A stretch of DNA of 64,000 bases from Rhizobium leguminosarum bv. trifolii WSM2297 (GCF_000271845.1 NZ_JH719395.1:2890208-2954207); one strand, 5' to 3'; positions 47,620 through 58,237 are shown, counted from the stretch's first letter. The notes: a model not told the origin generated them from the letters alone. Numbers and translations are program-made.

Positions 47620-49074
47620 TCAGTTCGGCAGAACCGTCGAGCCCATCAATGCCTCGTCGATGGCACGCGCCGCCTGGCGACCTTCGCGGATCGCCCAAAC
47701 CACCAGCGACTGGCCGCGGCGCACGTCGCCCGCTGTCCAGAACTTGTCGACCGAGGTCTTGTAGTCGCGCTCGTTGGCGACGACATTGGTCGAGCCGCGC
47801 TTGTCGGTGTTTAGCGTCAGCTTGCCCTCGAGTTCCTTCAGCACGCTTGTCGTGAACGGGCCGCGGAAACCGATGGCGATGAAGGCGAGATCGGCGCGGA
47901 TGACGAATTCCGTGCCCGGAACCGGCCGCCGGCGCTCGTCGACCTCGCAGCATTTCACCCCGGTCAACACGCCGTCTTCGCCGACGAATTCGAGTGTCGC
48001 CACCTGGAATTCGCGCACGGCGCCCTCGGCCTGCGAGGAGGAGGTGCGCATCTTCGTCGCCCAGAAGGGCCAGACGGCAAGCTTGTCTTCCTTCTCCGGC
48101 GGCTGCGGCCGGATGTCGAGCTGGGTGACCTTGACGGCTCCCTGGCGGAACGCCGTGCCGACGCAGTCCGAAGCCGTGTCGCCGCCGCCGACGACGACGA
48201 TATGTTTGGCGCCGGCAAGGATCGGGTCCGACGGCCAGCCGACGCTGTCGATGTTCTCACGCCCGACGCGGCGGTTCTGCTGCACCAGATAGGGCATCGC
48301 ATCATGCACACCGGCAAGGTCCGTTCCCGGAATACCCGCCTCGCGCGGCGTCTCGGAGCCACCGCAGTAGAGAACGGCATCGTGATCGGCGAGCAACTGC
48401 TCGACCTTGACGTCGACGCCGACATTGACGCCGCAATGGAAGGTGACGCCCTCGCCCTTCATCTGCTCGACGCGGCGGTCGATGAAGTTCTTCTCCATCT
48501 TGAAATCGGGAATGCCGTACCGCAGCAGGCCGCCGGGCTTGGTCTCGCGTTCGTAGAGATGCACCTCGTGGCCGGCGCGGCCGAGCTGCTGGGCGGCCGC
48601 CATGCCGGCAGGGCCGGAGCCGATGACGGCGACCTTCTTGCCGGTATGGACCGTTGCCGGCTGCGGCCGGATGAAGCCGAGTTCATAGGCCTTGTCGGCG
48701 ATCGCCTGCTCGACCGTCTTGATGGCGACCGGCGCATCCTCGAGATTCAAAGTGCAGGCTTCCTCGCAGGGCGCCGGGCAGACGCGGCCGGTAAACTCCG
48801 GGAAGTTGTTGGTCGAATGCAGGTTGTGGATCGCCGCTTCCCAATTGTTGTTATAAACAAGGTCGTTCCAGTCGGGGATCTGGTTATGAACCGGGCAGCC
48901 GGTCGGGCCGTGGCAATAGGGGATGCCACAGTCCATGCAGCGCGCGGCCTGTTTCTGCACTTCCGGGTCCGACATCGGGATCGTGAACTCACGGAAATGA
49001 CGGATACGATCCGACGCCGGCTGATACTTCGCCACCTGCCGGTCGATTTCCAGAAACCCTGTTACCTTACCCAT
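47620..49074 (-). CDS. gltD: Glutamate synthase small subunit
   Basis: The NADPH-oxidising FAD subunit of GOGAT. The 484-residue protein has the N-terminal Fe-S cysteines (ARCMDCGIPYCHGPTGCPVH; CPAPCEEAC), the FAD motif AVIGSGPAGMAAAQ, the NADPH motif VVVGGGDTASDCVGTA and a second FAD contact (FWTAGDVRRGQSLVVWA). The start at 49074 (MGKVTGFLEIDRQ) matches the family; the frame opens further upstream. It lies after gltB, separated by 221 bases with a stem-loop. Confidence 0.97.
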   Translation of the reverse strand: MGKVTGFLEIDRQVAKYQPASDRIRHFREFTIPMSDPEVQKQAARCMDCGIPYCHGPTGCPVHNQIPDWNDLVYNNNWEAAIHNLHSTNNFPEFTGRVCPAPCEEACTLNLEDAPVAIKTVEQAIADKAYELGFIRPQPATVHTGKKVAVIGSGPAGMAAAQQLGRAGHEVHLYERETKPGGLLRYGIPDFKMEKNFIDRRVEQMKGEGVTFHCGVNVGVDVKVEQLLADHDAVLYCGGSETPREAGIPGTDLAGVHDAMPYLVQQNRRVGRENIDSVGWPSDPILAGAKHIVVVGGGDTASDCVGTAFRQGAVKVTQLDIRPQPPEKEDKLAVWPFWATKMRTSSSQAEGAVREFQVATLEFVGEDGVLTGVKCCEVDERRRPVPGTEFVIRADLAFIAIGFRGPFTTSVLKELEGKLTLNTDKRGSTNVVANERDYKTSVDKFWTAGDVRRGQSLVVWAIREGRQAARAIDEALMGSTVLPN

Positions 49075-49246
49075 ATCTTCGTCCCTTACCCTCATGACCG
49101 CCTCACCGCAGCCAATCTGTCTATCGTCAGTCCCGGTAACCGGGGCAAGTTGCTTCTCTTGACCGTCATTGGAACATGTCCTCTGAAACATCCGTGCGAT
49201 CTGGACGGCTTTCCGCCGTCGGCATCACGGGGTCGTCGGGATGTGT

Positions 49247-49280
49247 CCGTCATCCGCCACATCAGGTCAGCGGATGACGG
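49247..49280 (-). other. Stem-loop between gltB and gltD
   Basis: Perfect 11-base inverted repeat CCGTCATCCGC / GCGGATGACGG with a 12-base loop. There is no U run after it, so it is not a simple terminator. It may set the gltB:gltD expression ratio or stabilise the upstream message; that is inference. Confidence 0.6.
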
Positions 49281-49295
49281 CTGTCCCGGTGCACA

Positions 49296-52200
49296 TCATT
49301 CCGCGGCAATGCCCATCCGGCTGCGCTCCATTTCCTCAAGCGCACGACGGTATTCGACCGGCATGACCTTGCGGAACTTCGGTCGGTAATCGGCCCACCT
49401 GTCGAGGATCTGCTTGGCGCGGGCCGAGCCCGTATAGTGCAGATGGTTGGAGATCAGCTGGTAGAGGCGCTCCTCGTCGTGGCGCGTCATGTCGCCCGAG
49501 ACGTCGACGCGTCCCTTGTGCATGAGATCACCGCCGTGATGATGCAGTTTCTCCAGCATGTCATCCTCCTCGGGCACCGGCTCGAGTTCGACCATCGCCA
49601 TGTTGCAGCGGCTGGCGAAATCGCCGGTTTCGTCGAGCACATAGGCGACACCGCCGGACATGCCGGCCGCAAAGTTGCGGCCAGTCGCGCCGAGCACAAC
49701 GACGACGCCGCCGGTCATATATTCGCAGCCATGGTCGCCGACACCTTCGACGATGGCGATCGCACCCGAATTGCGCACGGCGAAACGTTCGCCGGCCACA
49801 CCGCGGAAGTAGCATTCGCCCTCGGTCGCACCGTAAAGCACGGTATTGCCGACGATGATCGAGTTTTCAGCGACGATCCGCGAATTTTCCGGCGGCCGGA
49901 TGATGATCTTGCCGCCCGAAAGCCCCTTGCCGACATAGTCGTTGCCGTCGCCGATCAGGTTGAAAGTGACGCCGCGCGCCAGGAAAGCGCCGAAGCTCTG
50001 GCCCGCCGTGCCGCGAAGCGTCACATTGATCGTGTCTTCCTTCAGCCCGCGGTGGCGGTAACGCTTGGCGACCTCGCCGGAAAGCATCGCGCCCACTGAA
50101 CGGTCTACGTTCTTGATGCCGACCTCGAAGGCAACGGGTGTCTTGGCGGTCAGTGCCGGCTGTGCCTGCTCGATCAGCACGCGGTCGAGAATATCGTCGA
50201 TGGGGTGCTTCTGCCGGCTCGTCCAGAAGGTCTCCCCCTTGGGGGCGTCGACCTTGTGGAAGATGCGGCTGAAGTCGAGGCCCTTGGCCTTCCAGTGCGA
50301 CAGCATCTCGTCCTTCTCGAGCAGCTCCGAAGCGCCGATGATCTCGTCGAGCCGGGTGAACCCGAGCGAGGCGAGGATTGCGCGCACTTCGTTGGCGACG
50401 AAGAAGAAGTAGTTGATGACGTGCTCCGGCGCGCCCTTGAAGCGCTTGCGCAGCACCGGATCCTGTGTCGCCACACCCACCGGACAGGTGTTGAGATGGC
50501 ACTTGCGCATCATGATGCAGCCGGCCGCAATCAGCGGCGCGGTGGCAAAACCGAATTCGTCGGCGCCGAGCAGCGCCCCGATGATGACGTCGCGGCCGGT
50601 CTTCAGACCGCCGTCCACTTGCAGCGCGACGCGCGAACGCAAGCCGTTCAGCACCAGCGTCTGCTGGGTTTCGGCAAGGCCGATCTCCCAGGGGCTGCCG
50701 GCATGCTTGAGCGAGGTCAGCGGCGACGCACCCGTGCCGCCGTCGAAACCGGCGACGGTGATATGGTCGGCGCGCGCCTTGGCGACGCCGGCTGCAACCG
50801 TGCCGACACCGACTTCCGAGACCAGCTTGACCGAAACGTCAGAGGTCGGATTGACGTTCTTCAAATCGTAGATCAGCTGCGCCAGATCTTCGATCGAATA
50901 GATGTCATGGTGCGGAGGCGGCGAAATCAGGCCGACGCCCGGCGTCGAGTGACGGGTCTTGGCGACCGTCGCATCGACCTTGTGGCCGGGCAGCTGGCCG
51001 CCTTCGCCGGGCTTGGCGCCCTGCGCCACCTTGATCTGCAGCACGTCGGCATTGACCAGATATTCGGTGGTGACGCCGAAGCGACCCGAGGCAATCTGCT
51101 TGATCGCCGAACGTTCCGGGTTCATCGAGCCATCGGGCAGCGGCATGTAGCGGTCGGACTCTTCGCCGCCCTCGCCGGTGTTCGACTTGCCGCCGATCCG
51201 GTTCATGGCGATCGCCAGCGTCGTATGCGCCTCTCTGGAAATCGAGCCGAAGGACATCGCGCCTGTCGAGAAGCGCTTGACGATATCAACCGCCGGCTCG
51301 ACCTCATCGATCGACACAGGCTTGCGGCCGAGCGCCTCGGCGCTCTTGATGTTGAACAGTCCGCGGATCGTGTTCATGCGCAGCGCCGAATTGTTCACCA
51401 TATCGGCGAATTCGCGGTAGCGGTCCTCGGCATTGCCGCGCACGGCATGCTGAAGGGCGGCGACCGCATCCGGCGTCCAGGCATGGCTTTCGCCGCGCAT
51501 GCGGTAGGCATATTCGCCGCCGATATCGAGCGTCGTGGCAAGTAACGGATCCGTGCCGAAGGCGGCGTTGTGGCGGTCGACGGTCTCGGCGGCGATCGCC
51601 TCGAGGCCGACGCCTTCGATCATCGTCGCGGTTCCGAAGAAATACTTGTCGACGAGTTCCGATTGAAGGCCGATCGCATCGAAGATCTGCGCGCCGCAAT
51701 AGGATTGGTAGGTCGAGATGCCCATCTTCGACATCACCTTGAGGATGCCTTTGCCGACCGCCTTGATGTAGCGGTAGACGACTTCGGAAGCATCCACCTC
51801 CTTCGGGAACTCGCCCTTGGCATGCATGTCGAGCAGCGTGTCGAAGGCGAGATAGGGGTTGATCGCCTCGGCGCCATAGCCGGCGAGCAGGCAGAAATGA
51901 TGCACTTCGCGCGGCTCGCCGGTTTCGACGACGAGACCGACCGAGGTGCGAAGCCCCTTGCGGATCAGGTGATGATGTACGGCGGCTGTCGCCAGCAATG
52001 CAGGAATAGCGATTCTATCCGGCCCGATCTGGCGATCGGACAGCACGATGATGTTATAGCCGCCCTTGACGGCCGCTTCCGCGCGTTCGCAGAGCCGGTC
52101 GAGCATTTCGGGCATGCCGGCAGCACCACGCTCGATATCATAGGTGAAATCGAGCGTCTTGGTGTCGAAACGGTCTTCCGTATGGCCGATCGAGCGGATC

Positions 52201-54020
52201 TTTTCGAGATCGCCGTTGGTAAGGATCGGCTGACGCACTTCGAGCCGCTTGGCGTTCGCCGCCCCTTCGTGGTCGAGAATGTTCGGCCGCGGCCCGATGA
52301 AGGAGACCAGGCTCATCACCAGTTCTTCGCGGATCGGGTCGATCGGCGGGTTCGTCACCTGCGCGAAGTTCTGTTTGAAATAGGTGTAGAGCAGCTTCGG
52401 CTTTTCCGACATCGCCGAGATCGGCGTGTCCGTGCCCATCGAGCCGATCGCCTCCTGGCCGGTCGTCGCCATCGGCGACATCAGGATGCGGGTGTCCTCA
52501 AGCGTGTAGCCGAAGGCCTGCTGACGGTCGAGCAGCGACACGTCGCGGCGCAACGCTCTCGGCTCCACCGGCTTCAGCTCTTCCAGGATCAGCTGGGTCC
52601 GGTCGAGCCAGCTGCGATAGGGATGCGCTGTCGCGAGCTGCGACTTCACCTCGTCGTCGGAGATGATGCGGCCTTCTTCCATGTCGATCAGCAGCATCTT
52701 GCCCGGCTGTAGACGCCATTTCTGGATGATCCTCTCCTCCGGAACCGGCAACACGCCGGCTTCGGATGCCATGATGACGCGGTCGTCATCGGTGACGAGG
52801 TAACGCGCCGGCCGCAGGCCGTTGCGGTCGAGCGTCGCGCCGATCTGCTTGCCATCGGTGAAGGCGACGGCGGCCGGCCCGTCCCAGGGCTCCATCAGTG
52901 CCGCATGATATTCGTAGAAGGCCTTGCGTTCGGCGGCCATCGACTGGTTGCCGGCCCAGGCTTCCGGGATCAGCATCATCACCGCATGCGCCATCGAATA
53001 ACCGCCGCGCACCAGGAATTCGAGTGCGTTGTCGAAGCAGGCGGTGTCCGACTGGCCCTCGTAGGAAATCGGCCAGAGCTTGGAGATGTCCTCGCCGAAC
53101 AACGGCGAGGAGACCGACGCCTGACGCGCCGCCATCCAGTTGACGTTGCCGCGCAGCGTATTGATCTCGCCGTTATGGGCGACCATGCGGTAGGGATGCG
53201 CGAGCTTCCACGACGGGAAGGTGTTGGTCGAGAAGCGCTGGTGCACGAGGGCGACCGCACTTTCGAAACGCGGATCCGACAGGTCCTTGTAATAGACGCC
53301 GACCTGATAGGCCAGGAACATGCCCTTGTAGACCACCGTCGCCGACGACAGCGACACCGGATAGAAATTGCTCTCCTCGCCGTCGAACTCGTCATAGATA
53401 CGGTTGGAAATCACCTTGCGCAGCGTGAACAACCGACGCTCGAACTCGTCGTTGTTTTCGGCATCGTCGCCGGCGCCGATGAAGACCTGCACATGATGCG
53501 GCTCGGTGGCAGCGATGTCGGGCGCCTTGGAGAGCGAAGAATTATCGACCGGCACATCGCGGAAGCCGATGAAGACCTGGCCCTCTTCGGTGATGACGTC
53601 GCTGATCACCTTCTTGAAGTGCTCGATCTGCTTTTCATCGCGCGGCATGAAGATATGACCGACACCATATTCGCCGGCCGGTGGCAGGGTAATGCCCTGC
53701 GCGGCCATTTCCTCACGGAAGAACCGGTCGGGGATCTGCACCAGAATGCCGGCGCCGTCACCCATCAGCGGATCGGCGCCGACGGCGCCGCGGTGCGTCA
53801 GGTTCTCGAGAATGAACAGGCCGTCCTTGACGATCTGGTGCGACTTCTGGCCCTTCATATGCGCGACGAAACCGACGCCGCAGGCATCATGTTCGTTGCG
53901 CGGGTCGTAGAGGCCTTGTTTCTTCGGCATGCCGGAGGCGGATTTGGACGTATTGGCCGTGGCGCGCACCTCTGCAGCAGCAAACCGGTCAAATTCCATG
54001 GATGGCGTCTTCGTCATCAT
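49296..54020 (-). CDS. gltB: Glutamate synthase large subunit
   Basis: Makes two glutamates from 2-oxoglutarate and glutamine. The 1574-residue protein has a 46-residue propeptide removed to expose Cys47 (DACGVGF), the glutaminase domain, the FMN/synthase domain ([21 protein letters not shown]), the 3Fe-4S cysteines ([16 protein letters not shown]) and the C-terminal glycine-rich beta-helix ([11 protein letters not shown]). AGGAGGAAAG precedes two adjacent ATGs (54020, 54017), so the exact first Met is uncertain. The frame opens upstream to 54278 without family similarity. Confidence 0.97.
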   Translation of the reverse strand: MMTKTPSMEFDRFAAAEVRATANTSKSASGMPKKQGLYDPRNEHDACGVGFVAHMKGQKSHQIVKDGLFILENLTHRGAVGADPLMGDGAGILVQIPDRFFREEMAAQGITLPPAGEYGVGHIFMPRDEKQIEHFKKVISDVITEEGQVFIGFRDVPVDNSSLSKAPDIAATEPHHVQVFIGAGDDAENNDEFERRLFTLRKVISNRIYDEFDGEESNFYPVSLSSATVVYKGMFLAYQVGVYYKDLSDPRFESAVALVHQRFSTNTFPSWKLAHPYRMVAHNGEINTLRGNVNWMAARQASVSSPLFGEDISKLWPISYEGQSDTACFDNALEFLVRGGYSMAHAVMMLIPEAWAGNQSMAAERKAFYEYHAALMEPWDGPAAVAFTDGKQIGATLDRNGLRPARYLVTDDDRVIMASEAGVLPVPEERIIQKWRLQPGKMLLIDMEEGRIISDDEVKSQLATAHPYRSWLDRTQLILEELKPVEPRALRRDVSLLDRQQAFGYTLEDTRILMSPMATTGQEAIGSMGTDTPISAMSEKPKLLYTYFKQNFAQVTNPPIDPIREELVMSLVSFIGPRPNILDHEGAANAKRLEVRQPILTNGDLEKIRSIGHTEDRFDTKTLDFTYDIERGAAGMPEMLDRLCERAEAAVKGGYNIIVLSDRQIGPDRIAIPALLATAAVHHHLIRKGLRTSVGLVVETGEPREVHHFCLLAGYGAEAINPYLAFDTLLDMHAKGEFPKEVDASEVVYRYIKAVGKGILKVMSKMGISTYQSYCGAQIFDAIGLQSELVDKYFFGTATMIEGVGLEAIAAETVDRHNAAFGTDPLLATTLDIGGEYAYRMRGESHAWTPDAVAALQHAVRGNAEDRYREFADMVNNSALRMNTIRGLFNIKSAEALGRKPVSIDEVEPAVDIVKRFSTGAMSFGSISREAHTTLAIAMNRIGGKSNTGEGGEESDRYMPLPDGSMNPERSAIKQIASGRFGVTTEYLVNADVLQIKVAQGAKPGEGGQLPGHKVDATVAKTRHSTPGVGLISPPPHHDIYSIEDLAQLIYDLKNVNPTSDVSVKLVSEVGVGTVAAGVAKARADHITVAGFDGGTGASPLTSLKHAGSPWEIGLAETQQTLVLNGLRSRVALQVDGGLKTGRDVIIGALLGADEFGFATAPLIAAGCIMMRKCHLNTCPVGVATQDPVLRKRFKGAPEHVINYFFFVANEVRAILASLGFTRLDEIIGASELLEKDEMLSHWKAKGLDFSRIFHKVDAPKGETFWTSRQKHPIDDILDRVLIEQAQPALTAKTPVAFEVGIKNVDRSVGAMLSGEVAKRYRHRGLKEDTINVTLRGTAGQSFGAFLARGVTFNLIGDGNDYVGKGLSGGKIIIRPPENSRIVAENSIIVGNTVLYGATEGECYFRGVAGERFAVRNSGAIAIVEGVGDHGCEYMTGGVVVVLGATGRNFAAGMSGGVAYVLDETGDFASRCNMAMVELEPVPEEDDMLEKLHHHGGDLMHKGRVDVSGDMTRHDEERLYQLISNHLHYTGSARAKQILDRWADYRPKFRKVMPVEYRRALEEMERSRMGIAAE

Positions 54021-54553
54021 CTTTCCTCCTGTCGAAGCCCGCGGGGCCGCGGGTGGCTTTTCGTCCTGCGCCGCAACCAAAATAGGTTCGGCGCATGACA
54101 GCGCTGTTGCATGGTGAAGATCGGCCGCAGACATCTGCTTACAAGGAAAGCAAACCGTCGCGTTCCGCGCCTGCCATTCGCCTCCGCGCGCCGCCTGGGG
54201 CTTGACGCTTGGGAGAACTATAGCGTGAAAGCCCGTCGCTGCCAGGGTTTTCGGCGCCTCTTCGGCCACAAGGGCCAAAATAGGACAGCAACACTGTCCT
54301 AATTCATCAGTTCTATGCCAGAAACGATCTCGGTCCGCAAGAGCGTCCCGTTAAAAATCGTGATTTTGCGACGGAAGATTGCCAGATAAACCCCGAATGC
54401 GAAATAAAATTACGCTTTGAAGCCTCATTCTTTTTATTGATTGCGTTATTCAATTTTCGTGATGTGTCAAAGGCGACAACCTTGATCCCGTGCGGCTTTG
54501 GCGTAAGGTCCGCTGCGAACCTCCCAGCGCATCCACTCCCCACGGTCTCAGCC
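54021..54553. promoter_or_regulatory. Divergent control region gltB / threonine aldolase
   Basis: A 533-base stretch with no convincing gene. It must hold the gltB promoter (leftward) and the aldolase promoter (rightward). The main visible structure is a 21-base palindrome at 54281-54301. An AT-rich segment at 54340-54470 probably contains the aldolase promoter; I could not fix -35/-10 boxes. Confidence 0.5.
54281..54301. promoter_or_regulatory. Candidate operator palindrome upstream of gltB
   Basis: Perfect inverted repeat TAGGACAG-CAACA-CTGTCCTA (8-base arms, 5-base spacer), 261 bases from the gltB start and 253 bases before the aldolase start. It looks like a dimeric repressor or activator site; the protein is unknown. 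Confidence 0.45.
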
Positions 54554-55606
54554 ATGTTCTTTGCTTCCGATAATTGGGCCGGCGCCCACAGATCCATTGC
54601 CGAACGCCTGCTGGCGGAATCGGCCGGATATGCTCCCGCCTATGGCGCCGGCGATCTCGACAAAAAGGTCGAAGCCCGCTTCTGCGAGATCTTCGAACGT
54701 GAGGTTTCGGTTTTCTTCGTCGCCACCGGCACAGCCGCCAACTCGCTGGCGCTGGCGAGCGTCCAGCGCCCCGGCGGCATCACCTTCTGCCATTCGGAAG
54801 CCCATGTGATCGAAGATGAATGCGGCGCGCCGGAATTCTTCTCGGGCTCCGCCCGCCTCATGGCCGTCGACGGCGAAGCCGGCAAGATCGATCCGGCCAG
54901 GCTTTCAGCAAAGATCGCGAACTTCCCCGAGGACGCCCTTCGTCATGGCCGTGCCAGCGCGGTGACCATCACCCAGACGACCGAGATCGGCACTGTCTAT
55001 TCGCTGCCGGAGATCGGCGAGATCGCCGCCATATCGAGGAAGCGCAAGCTGCCGCTTCACATGGATGGCGCCCGCTTCGCCAATGCGCTGATCGCACTCG
55101 ATGCGACACCGGCGGAGATGACCTGGAAGCGCGGTGTCGACATGCTGTCTTTCGGCGGCACCAAGAACGGCTGCTGGTGTGCGGAAGCGATCGTCTTCTT
55201 CAACCCGGATCAGGCGCGCGAAATGCCCTTCATCCGCAAGCGCGCCGCCCAGCTCTTCTCCAAGTCGCGTTTCATCGCCGCCCAGTTCGATGCCTATTTC
55301 CAAAACGGCCTCTGGCTCGATCTCGCCCGCCATTCGAACGGCATGGCCGACCGGCTGCGGGCCGGCATCGGCGCCAGCAACGCCGCCCGCCTCGCCTGGC
55401 CAACTGCTTCGAACGAAGTCTTTGCCGTCGTCAGCAAACATGCGGCTAAAACCGCCGAGGAAAAAGGCGCTAAATTCTACGAATGGCCGTTGCCGGCGGC
55501 AGCGCCCGAACTGGTTTCCGAAAACGAAATCCTGATCCGCCTGGTCACCAGCTTTGCGACGACGGAAGCCGACGTCGATGGTTTTCTCAAGTGCCTGGCC
55601 GCCTGA
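54554..55606 (+). CDS. ltaE: Low-specificity L-threonine aldolase
   Basis: Cleaves L-threonine/allo-threonine to glycine and acetaldehyde. The 350-residue PLP enzyme (beta-eliminating lyase family) starts MFFASDNWAGAHRSIAERLL, with FVATGTAANSLALAS, LHMDGARFANAL and the Schiff-base lysine in SFGGTKNG. The start at 54554 gives the family N-terminus; the frame opens at 54437. Confidence 0.93.
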   Translation: MFFASDNWAGAHRSIAERLLAESAGYAPAYGAGDLDKKVEARFCEIFEREVSVFFVATGTAANSLALASVQRPGGITFCHSEAHVIEDECGAPEFFSGSARLMAVDGEAGKIDPARLSAKIANFPEDALRHGRASAVTITQTTEIGTVYSLPEIGEIAAISRKRKLPLHMDGARFANALIALDATPAEMTWKRGVDMLSFGGTKNGCWCAEAIVFFNPDQAREMPFIRKRAAQLFSKSRFIAAQFDAYFQNGLWLDLARHSNGMADRLRAGIGASNAARLAWPTASNEVFAVVSKHAAKTAEEKGAKFYEWPLPAAAPELVSENEILIRLVTSFATTEADVDGFLKCLAA

Positions 55607-55655
55607 CCATCTTCCGAGGCCTGCCTCCGGCGGGTCTTTCGGTGACGGTCGTGGC

Positions 55656-56510
55656 TCACACTGACGTCAGCCTTCTCACCTTCTGCAGAATATCGTCCGA
55701 AAGGGCGGCGACCAGCGCCTGATCCGCGCCTTTGCGCGGCACCAGCACGAATTCCACCTCTTCCAGCACCGGAAGTTTTCCAGCAGCGATCTCCTTCAGG
55801 CCCGAGGGCGCCATGCTGCGCGGCTGCACCAGCACGCCCATGCCGGCCCGCGCCGCCGCCGTCAATCCGCTGAGGCTCCCACACGTGCAGACGATCCGCC
55901 ACGCCACACCATTCCGCCCCAGCGCCTCCAGCGCAATCGCCCGTGTGACGCTCGGCGGCGGAAAGGCGATCAGCGGCAGCGGGCCGGAGGCGAGCACACG
56001 GTCAGGATCGCGCGCCAGCCAGACGAGCGGCTCACGATAGACGAGTTTTCCGCGGTCATCGCCGAGCCGGCGTTTGGCGAGCACCAGATCGATCTCGCCA
56101 TTGTCCTGCATTTCATAGAGGACGCCGGATAGTGCTACGGTCAGTTCCAGGTCGACGGATGGATGCGAACGAACGAAATCCTCCAGCACCGCCGGCAGCT
56201 GGCTGGTAACGAAATCCTCCGATACCCCCAGCCGCAGGCTGCCGCGCAGGCTGTTGCCCCTAAACAGCGACTGCACTTGCCCCTCGATCGAAAGCATGCT
56301 GCGCGCGTGCGACAGCAGCGCCTCGCCATCGCCGGTCAGGATGACCTTATGCGTATCGCGTGCCAGGAGCTTGCGCCCGAGTGTGGCTTCCAGCCGCTGG
56401 ATGTGTTGACTGACCGTCGACTGGCCGAGGCCAAGCCTTTCGGCGGCGAGCGTAAAACTGCCCATCTGCTCGACGGCGACAAAACTGCGCAATTGCGAAA
56501 GGTCCAGCAT
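55656..56510 (-). CDS. LysR-family transcriptional regulator
   Basis: A 284-residue LysR regulator with the helix-turn-helix GSFTLAAERLGLGQSTVSQHIQRLEATLG and an effector-binding domain. Divergent from the SBF-type transporter, whose gene it probably controls. Its 3' end lies 49 bases past the aldolase stop, convergent. Confidence 0.93.
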   Translation of the reverse strand: MLDLSQLRSFVAVEQMGSFTLAAERLGLGQSTVSQHIQRLEATLGRKLLARDTHKVILTGDGEALLSHARSMLSIEGQVQSLFRGNSLRGSLRLGVSEDFVTSQLPAVLEDFVRSHPSVDLELTVALSGVLYEMQDNGEIDLVLAKRRLGDDRGKLVYREPLVWLARDPDRVLASGPLPLIAFPPPSVTRAIALEALGRNGVAWRIVCTCGSLSGLTAAARAGMGVLVQPRSMAPSGLKEIAAGKLPVLEEVEFVLVPRKGADQALVAALSDDILQKVRRLTSV

Positions 56511-56527
56511 GGATATCCAGTTTCTCG

Positions 56528-56538
56528 ATAACTGTTAT
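56528..56538. promoter_or_regulatory. Candidate LysR box between regulator and transporter
   Basis: Palindrome ATAAC-T-GTTAT, 11 bases, inside the 92-base divergent gap. It has the T-N11-A type layout of LysR sites only loosely. Confidence 0.3.
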
Positions 56539-56602
56539 TCCTTGCATCCTGGATCGTAATGGACGACAAAACAAGGACTGTTTATCACGCCGCGAGACTG
56601 CC

Positions 56603-57607
56603 ATGCGCCGCTTTCTGCCCGACACCTTCACCATCCTGCTCGTCTGCACGGTCATCCTCGCCTCGCTGCTTCCGGCAAGCGGGGCCTTCGCCGGCTATTT
56701 CGGCATCGCCACCGATCTTGCCATCGCGCTGTTATTCTTCCTGCATGGCGCCCGCCTCTCGCGTGACGTCGTCATTGCGGGTCTGCTGCACTGGCGCCTG
56801 CATCTCGTCATCCTGTTGACCACCTTCGGCATCTTTCCCCTGCTCGGCCTCGGGCTCGGCTTCATTCCCGACACGATCCTGCCGCAGCCGCTTTATCTCG
56901 GCATCCTCTTCCTCTGCGTGCTGCCGTCGACGGTGCAGTCCTCGATCGCCTTTACCTCGATGGCCGGCGGCAACGTGCCTGCCGCTATCTGCTCGGCCTC
57001 GGCCTCCAACATTTTCGGCATGTTCCTGACGCCGCTGCTCGTCGGCCTGTTGTTTTCCGTCGGCGGCCATGGCGGCTTCTCCTTCGACGCATTGCAGCAG
57101 ATCCTGCTGCAGCTGCTTGCCCCCTTCATCGTCGGCCAGATCCTGCAGCCCTGGATCGGCGACTGGATTCGCGCCAAGAAAAAGATCCTGATGCCCGTCG
57201 ACCGCGGCTCAATCCTGATGGTCGTCTATCTCGCCTTCTCGACGGCGGTGGTCGAAGGTCTATGGCACACCTTCTCGATCGCCGACATCGCCGTCGTCAT
57301 CGTCGCCGATATGGTCCTTCTGGGGATCGTGCTGGTGCTGACGATGTTCGGCAGCCGCCGGCTCGGCTTCAACAAGGCCGACGAGATCACCATCACTTTT
57401 TGCGGCTCGAAGAAAAGTCTTGCAAGCGGCGTGCCGATGGCAAACGTCATCTTTTCAGGCCAGTCGATCGGCGCAATCGTTCTGCCGCTAATGCTCTTCC
57501 ATCAGATCCAGCTGATGGTCTGCGCCGTCATCGCCCAGAAATACGCGGCCGCCGCGGCCCGCCGCGCAACGGAAAAAGAGATAAAGGAAGCCGCCAGCCC
57601 GGCCTGA
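56603..57607 (+). CDS. SBF-like (bile acid:Na+ symporter family) transporter
   Basis: A 334-residue membrane protein with about ten helices. The pattern LAIALLFFLHGARLSRDVV and the helix-break SASASNIFGMFLTPLLVGLL, with FCGSKKSLASGVPMANVIF, are typical of SBF-like (YfeH/Rch1) transporters. The substrate is unknown; relatives carry organic acids or affect cation tolerance. Control by the divergent LysR gene is likely. A bidirectional terminator follows. Confidence 0.9.
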   Translation: MRRFLPDTFTILLVCTVILASLLPASGAFAGYFGIATDLAIALLFFLHGARLSRDVVIAGLLHWRLHLVILLTTFGIFPLLGLGLGFIPDTILPQPLYLGILFLCVLPSTVQSSIAFTSMAGGNVPAAICSASASNIFGMFLTPLLVGLLFSVGGHGGFSFDALQQILLQLLAPFIVGQILQPWIGDWIRAKKKILMPVDRGSILMVVYLAFSTAVVEGLWHTFSIADIAVVIVADMVLLGIVLVLTMFGSRRLGFNKADEITITFCGSKKSLASGVPMANVIFSGQSIGAIVLPLMLFHQIQLMVCAVIAQKYAAAAARRATEKEIKEAASPA

Positions 57608-57613
57608 CCGGCA

Positions 57614-57650
57614 ACAAAAAACGGCGCCCCGATGGAGCGCCGTTCTTTTA
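57614..57650. terminator. Bidirectional terminator between SBF and hsp20 genes
   Basis: Stem AACGGCGC / GCGCCGTT with U-rich tracts on both sides (TTCTTTT on plus, TTTTTTG on minus), 7 bases past the SBF stop and 17 from the hsp20 stop. Confidence 0.8.
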
Positions 57651-57666
57651 CCTGTCACGGGAATAA

Positions 57667-58137
57667 TTAGTCGTTGATGATCTGCGCCTCGATGGCCTTC
57701 GGAGCCTCGACCGGGTCTGCGGCAATCGCAATCTTACGGGGCTTCATGGCCTCGGGAATATTGCGCAGAAGGTCGATGTGCAGCAGGCCGTTCTTCAGCG
57801 AAGCGGCGGTCACCTCGACATGGTCGGCAAGCTGGAAGCGGCGCTCGAAGGCGCGCTTGGCAATGCCGCGGTAAAGGAATTCGCCGCTTTCGGCAGGTTC
57901 CTCGGCCTTTTCACCCTTGACGGACAGCACATGGGCATGGGCTTCGATCGAAAGTTCGGTCTCGTCGAAACCGGCAACCGCCATGGTGATCCGATAGGTA
58001 TTTTCACCGGTGCGCTCGATATTATAGGGCGGATAGGTCTGCGCCTGCTCCGGCTGGGCAAGGCTGTCGAGCATGGTGAAGAGCCGGTCGAAACCGACGG
58101 TGGAACGATAAAGGGGAGAGAAGTCTACGTGACGCAT
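57667..58137 (-). CDS. Small heat-shock protein Hsp20 (IbpA-type)
   Basis: A 156-residue chaperone that holds unfolding proteins. It starts MRHVDFSPLYRSTVGFDRLF, has an alpha-crystallin domain (YNIERTGENTYRITMAVAGF; LYRGIAKRAFERRFQLADHV) and a C-terminal IPEAMKPR region in place of the usual I-x-I. The start at 58137 follows AGGAGG. The leader carries a ROSE-type RNA thermometer, so translation should rise on heat shock. Confidence 0.94.
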   Translation of the reverse strand: MRHVDFSPLYRSTVGFDRLFTMLDSLAQPEQAQTYPPYNIERTGENTYRITMAVAGFDETELSIEAHAHVLSVKGEKAEEPAESGEFLYRGIAKRAFERRFQLADHVEVTAASLKNGLLHIDLLRNIPEAMKPRKIAIAADPVEAPKAIEAQIIND

Positions 58138-58237
58138 GATGTCCTCCTGTGGAAGCGACGTGTTGCGATGAAATGCCCCTGAAACCCCATCTTTGGCGGC
58201 CTCGGGACGGTTGCGCGGGCCCTCTTCGGCACCCGCA
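58138..58237 (-). promoter_or_regulatory. ROSE-type RNA thermometer in the hsp20 leader
   Basis: The last hairpin of the leader (58141-58159, read leftward GTCGCTTCCACAGGAGGAC) sequesters the ribosome site. U-C-[G]-C-U pairs with AGGA leaving one G bulged, exactly the ROSE hallmark UYGCU against the Shine-Dalgarno. A GC stem further upstream (TGCGGG / CCCGCGCA, 58212-58237) fits the other conserved hairpin. Melting at high temperature would free the site. Confidence 0.8.

Noticed and set aside
50205..51545. 446-residue plus-strand frame inside gltB
   Set aside because: Shadow of gltB, which has all GOGAT motifs on the minus strand.
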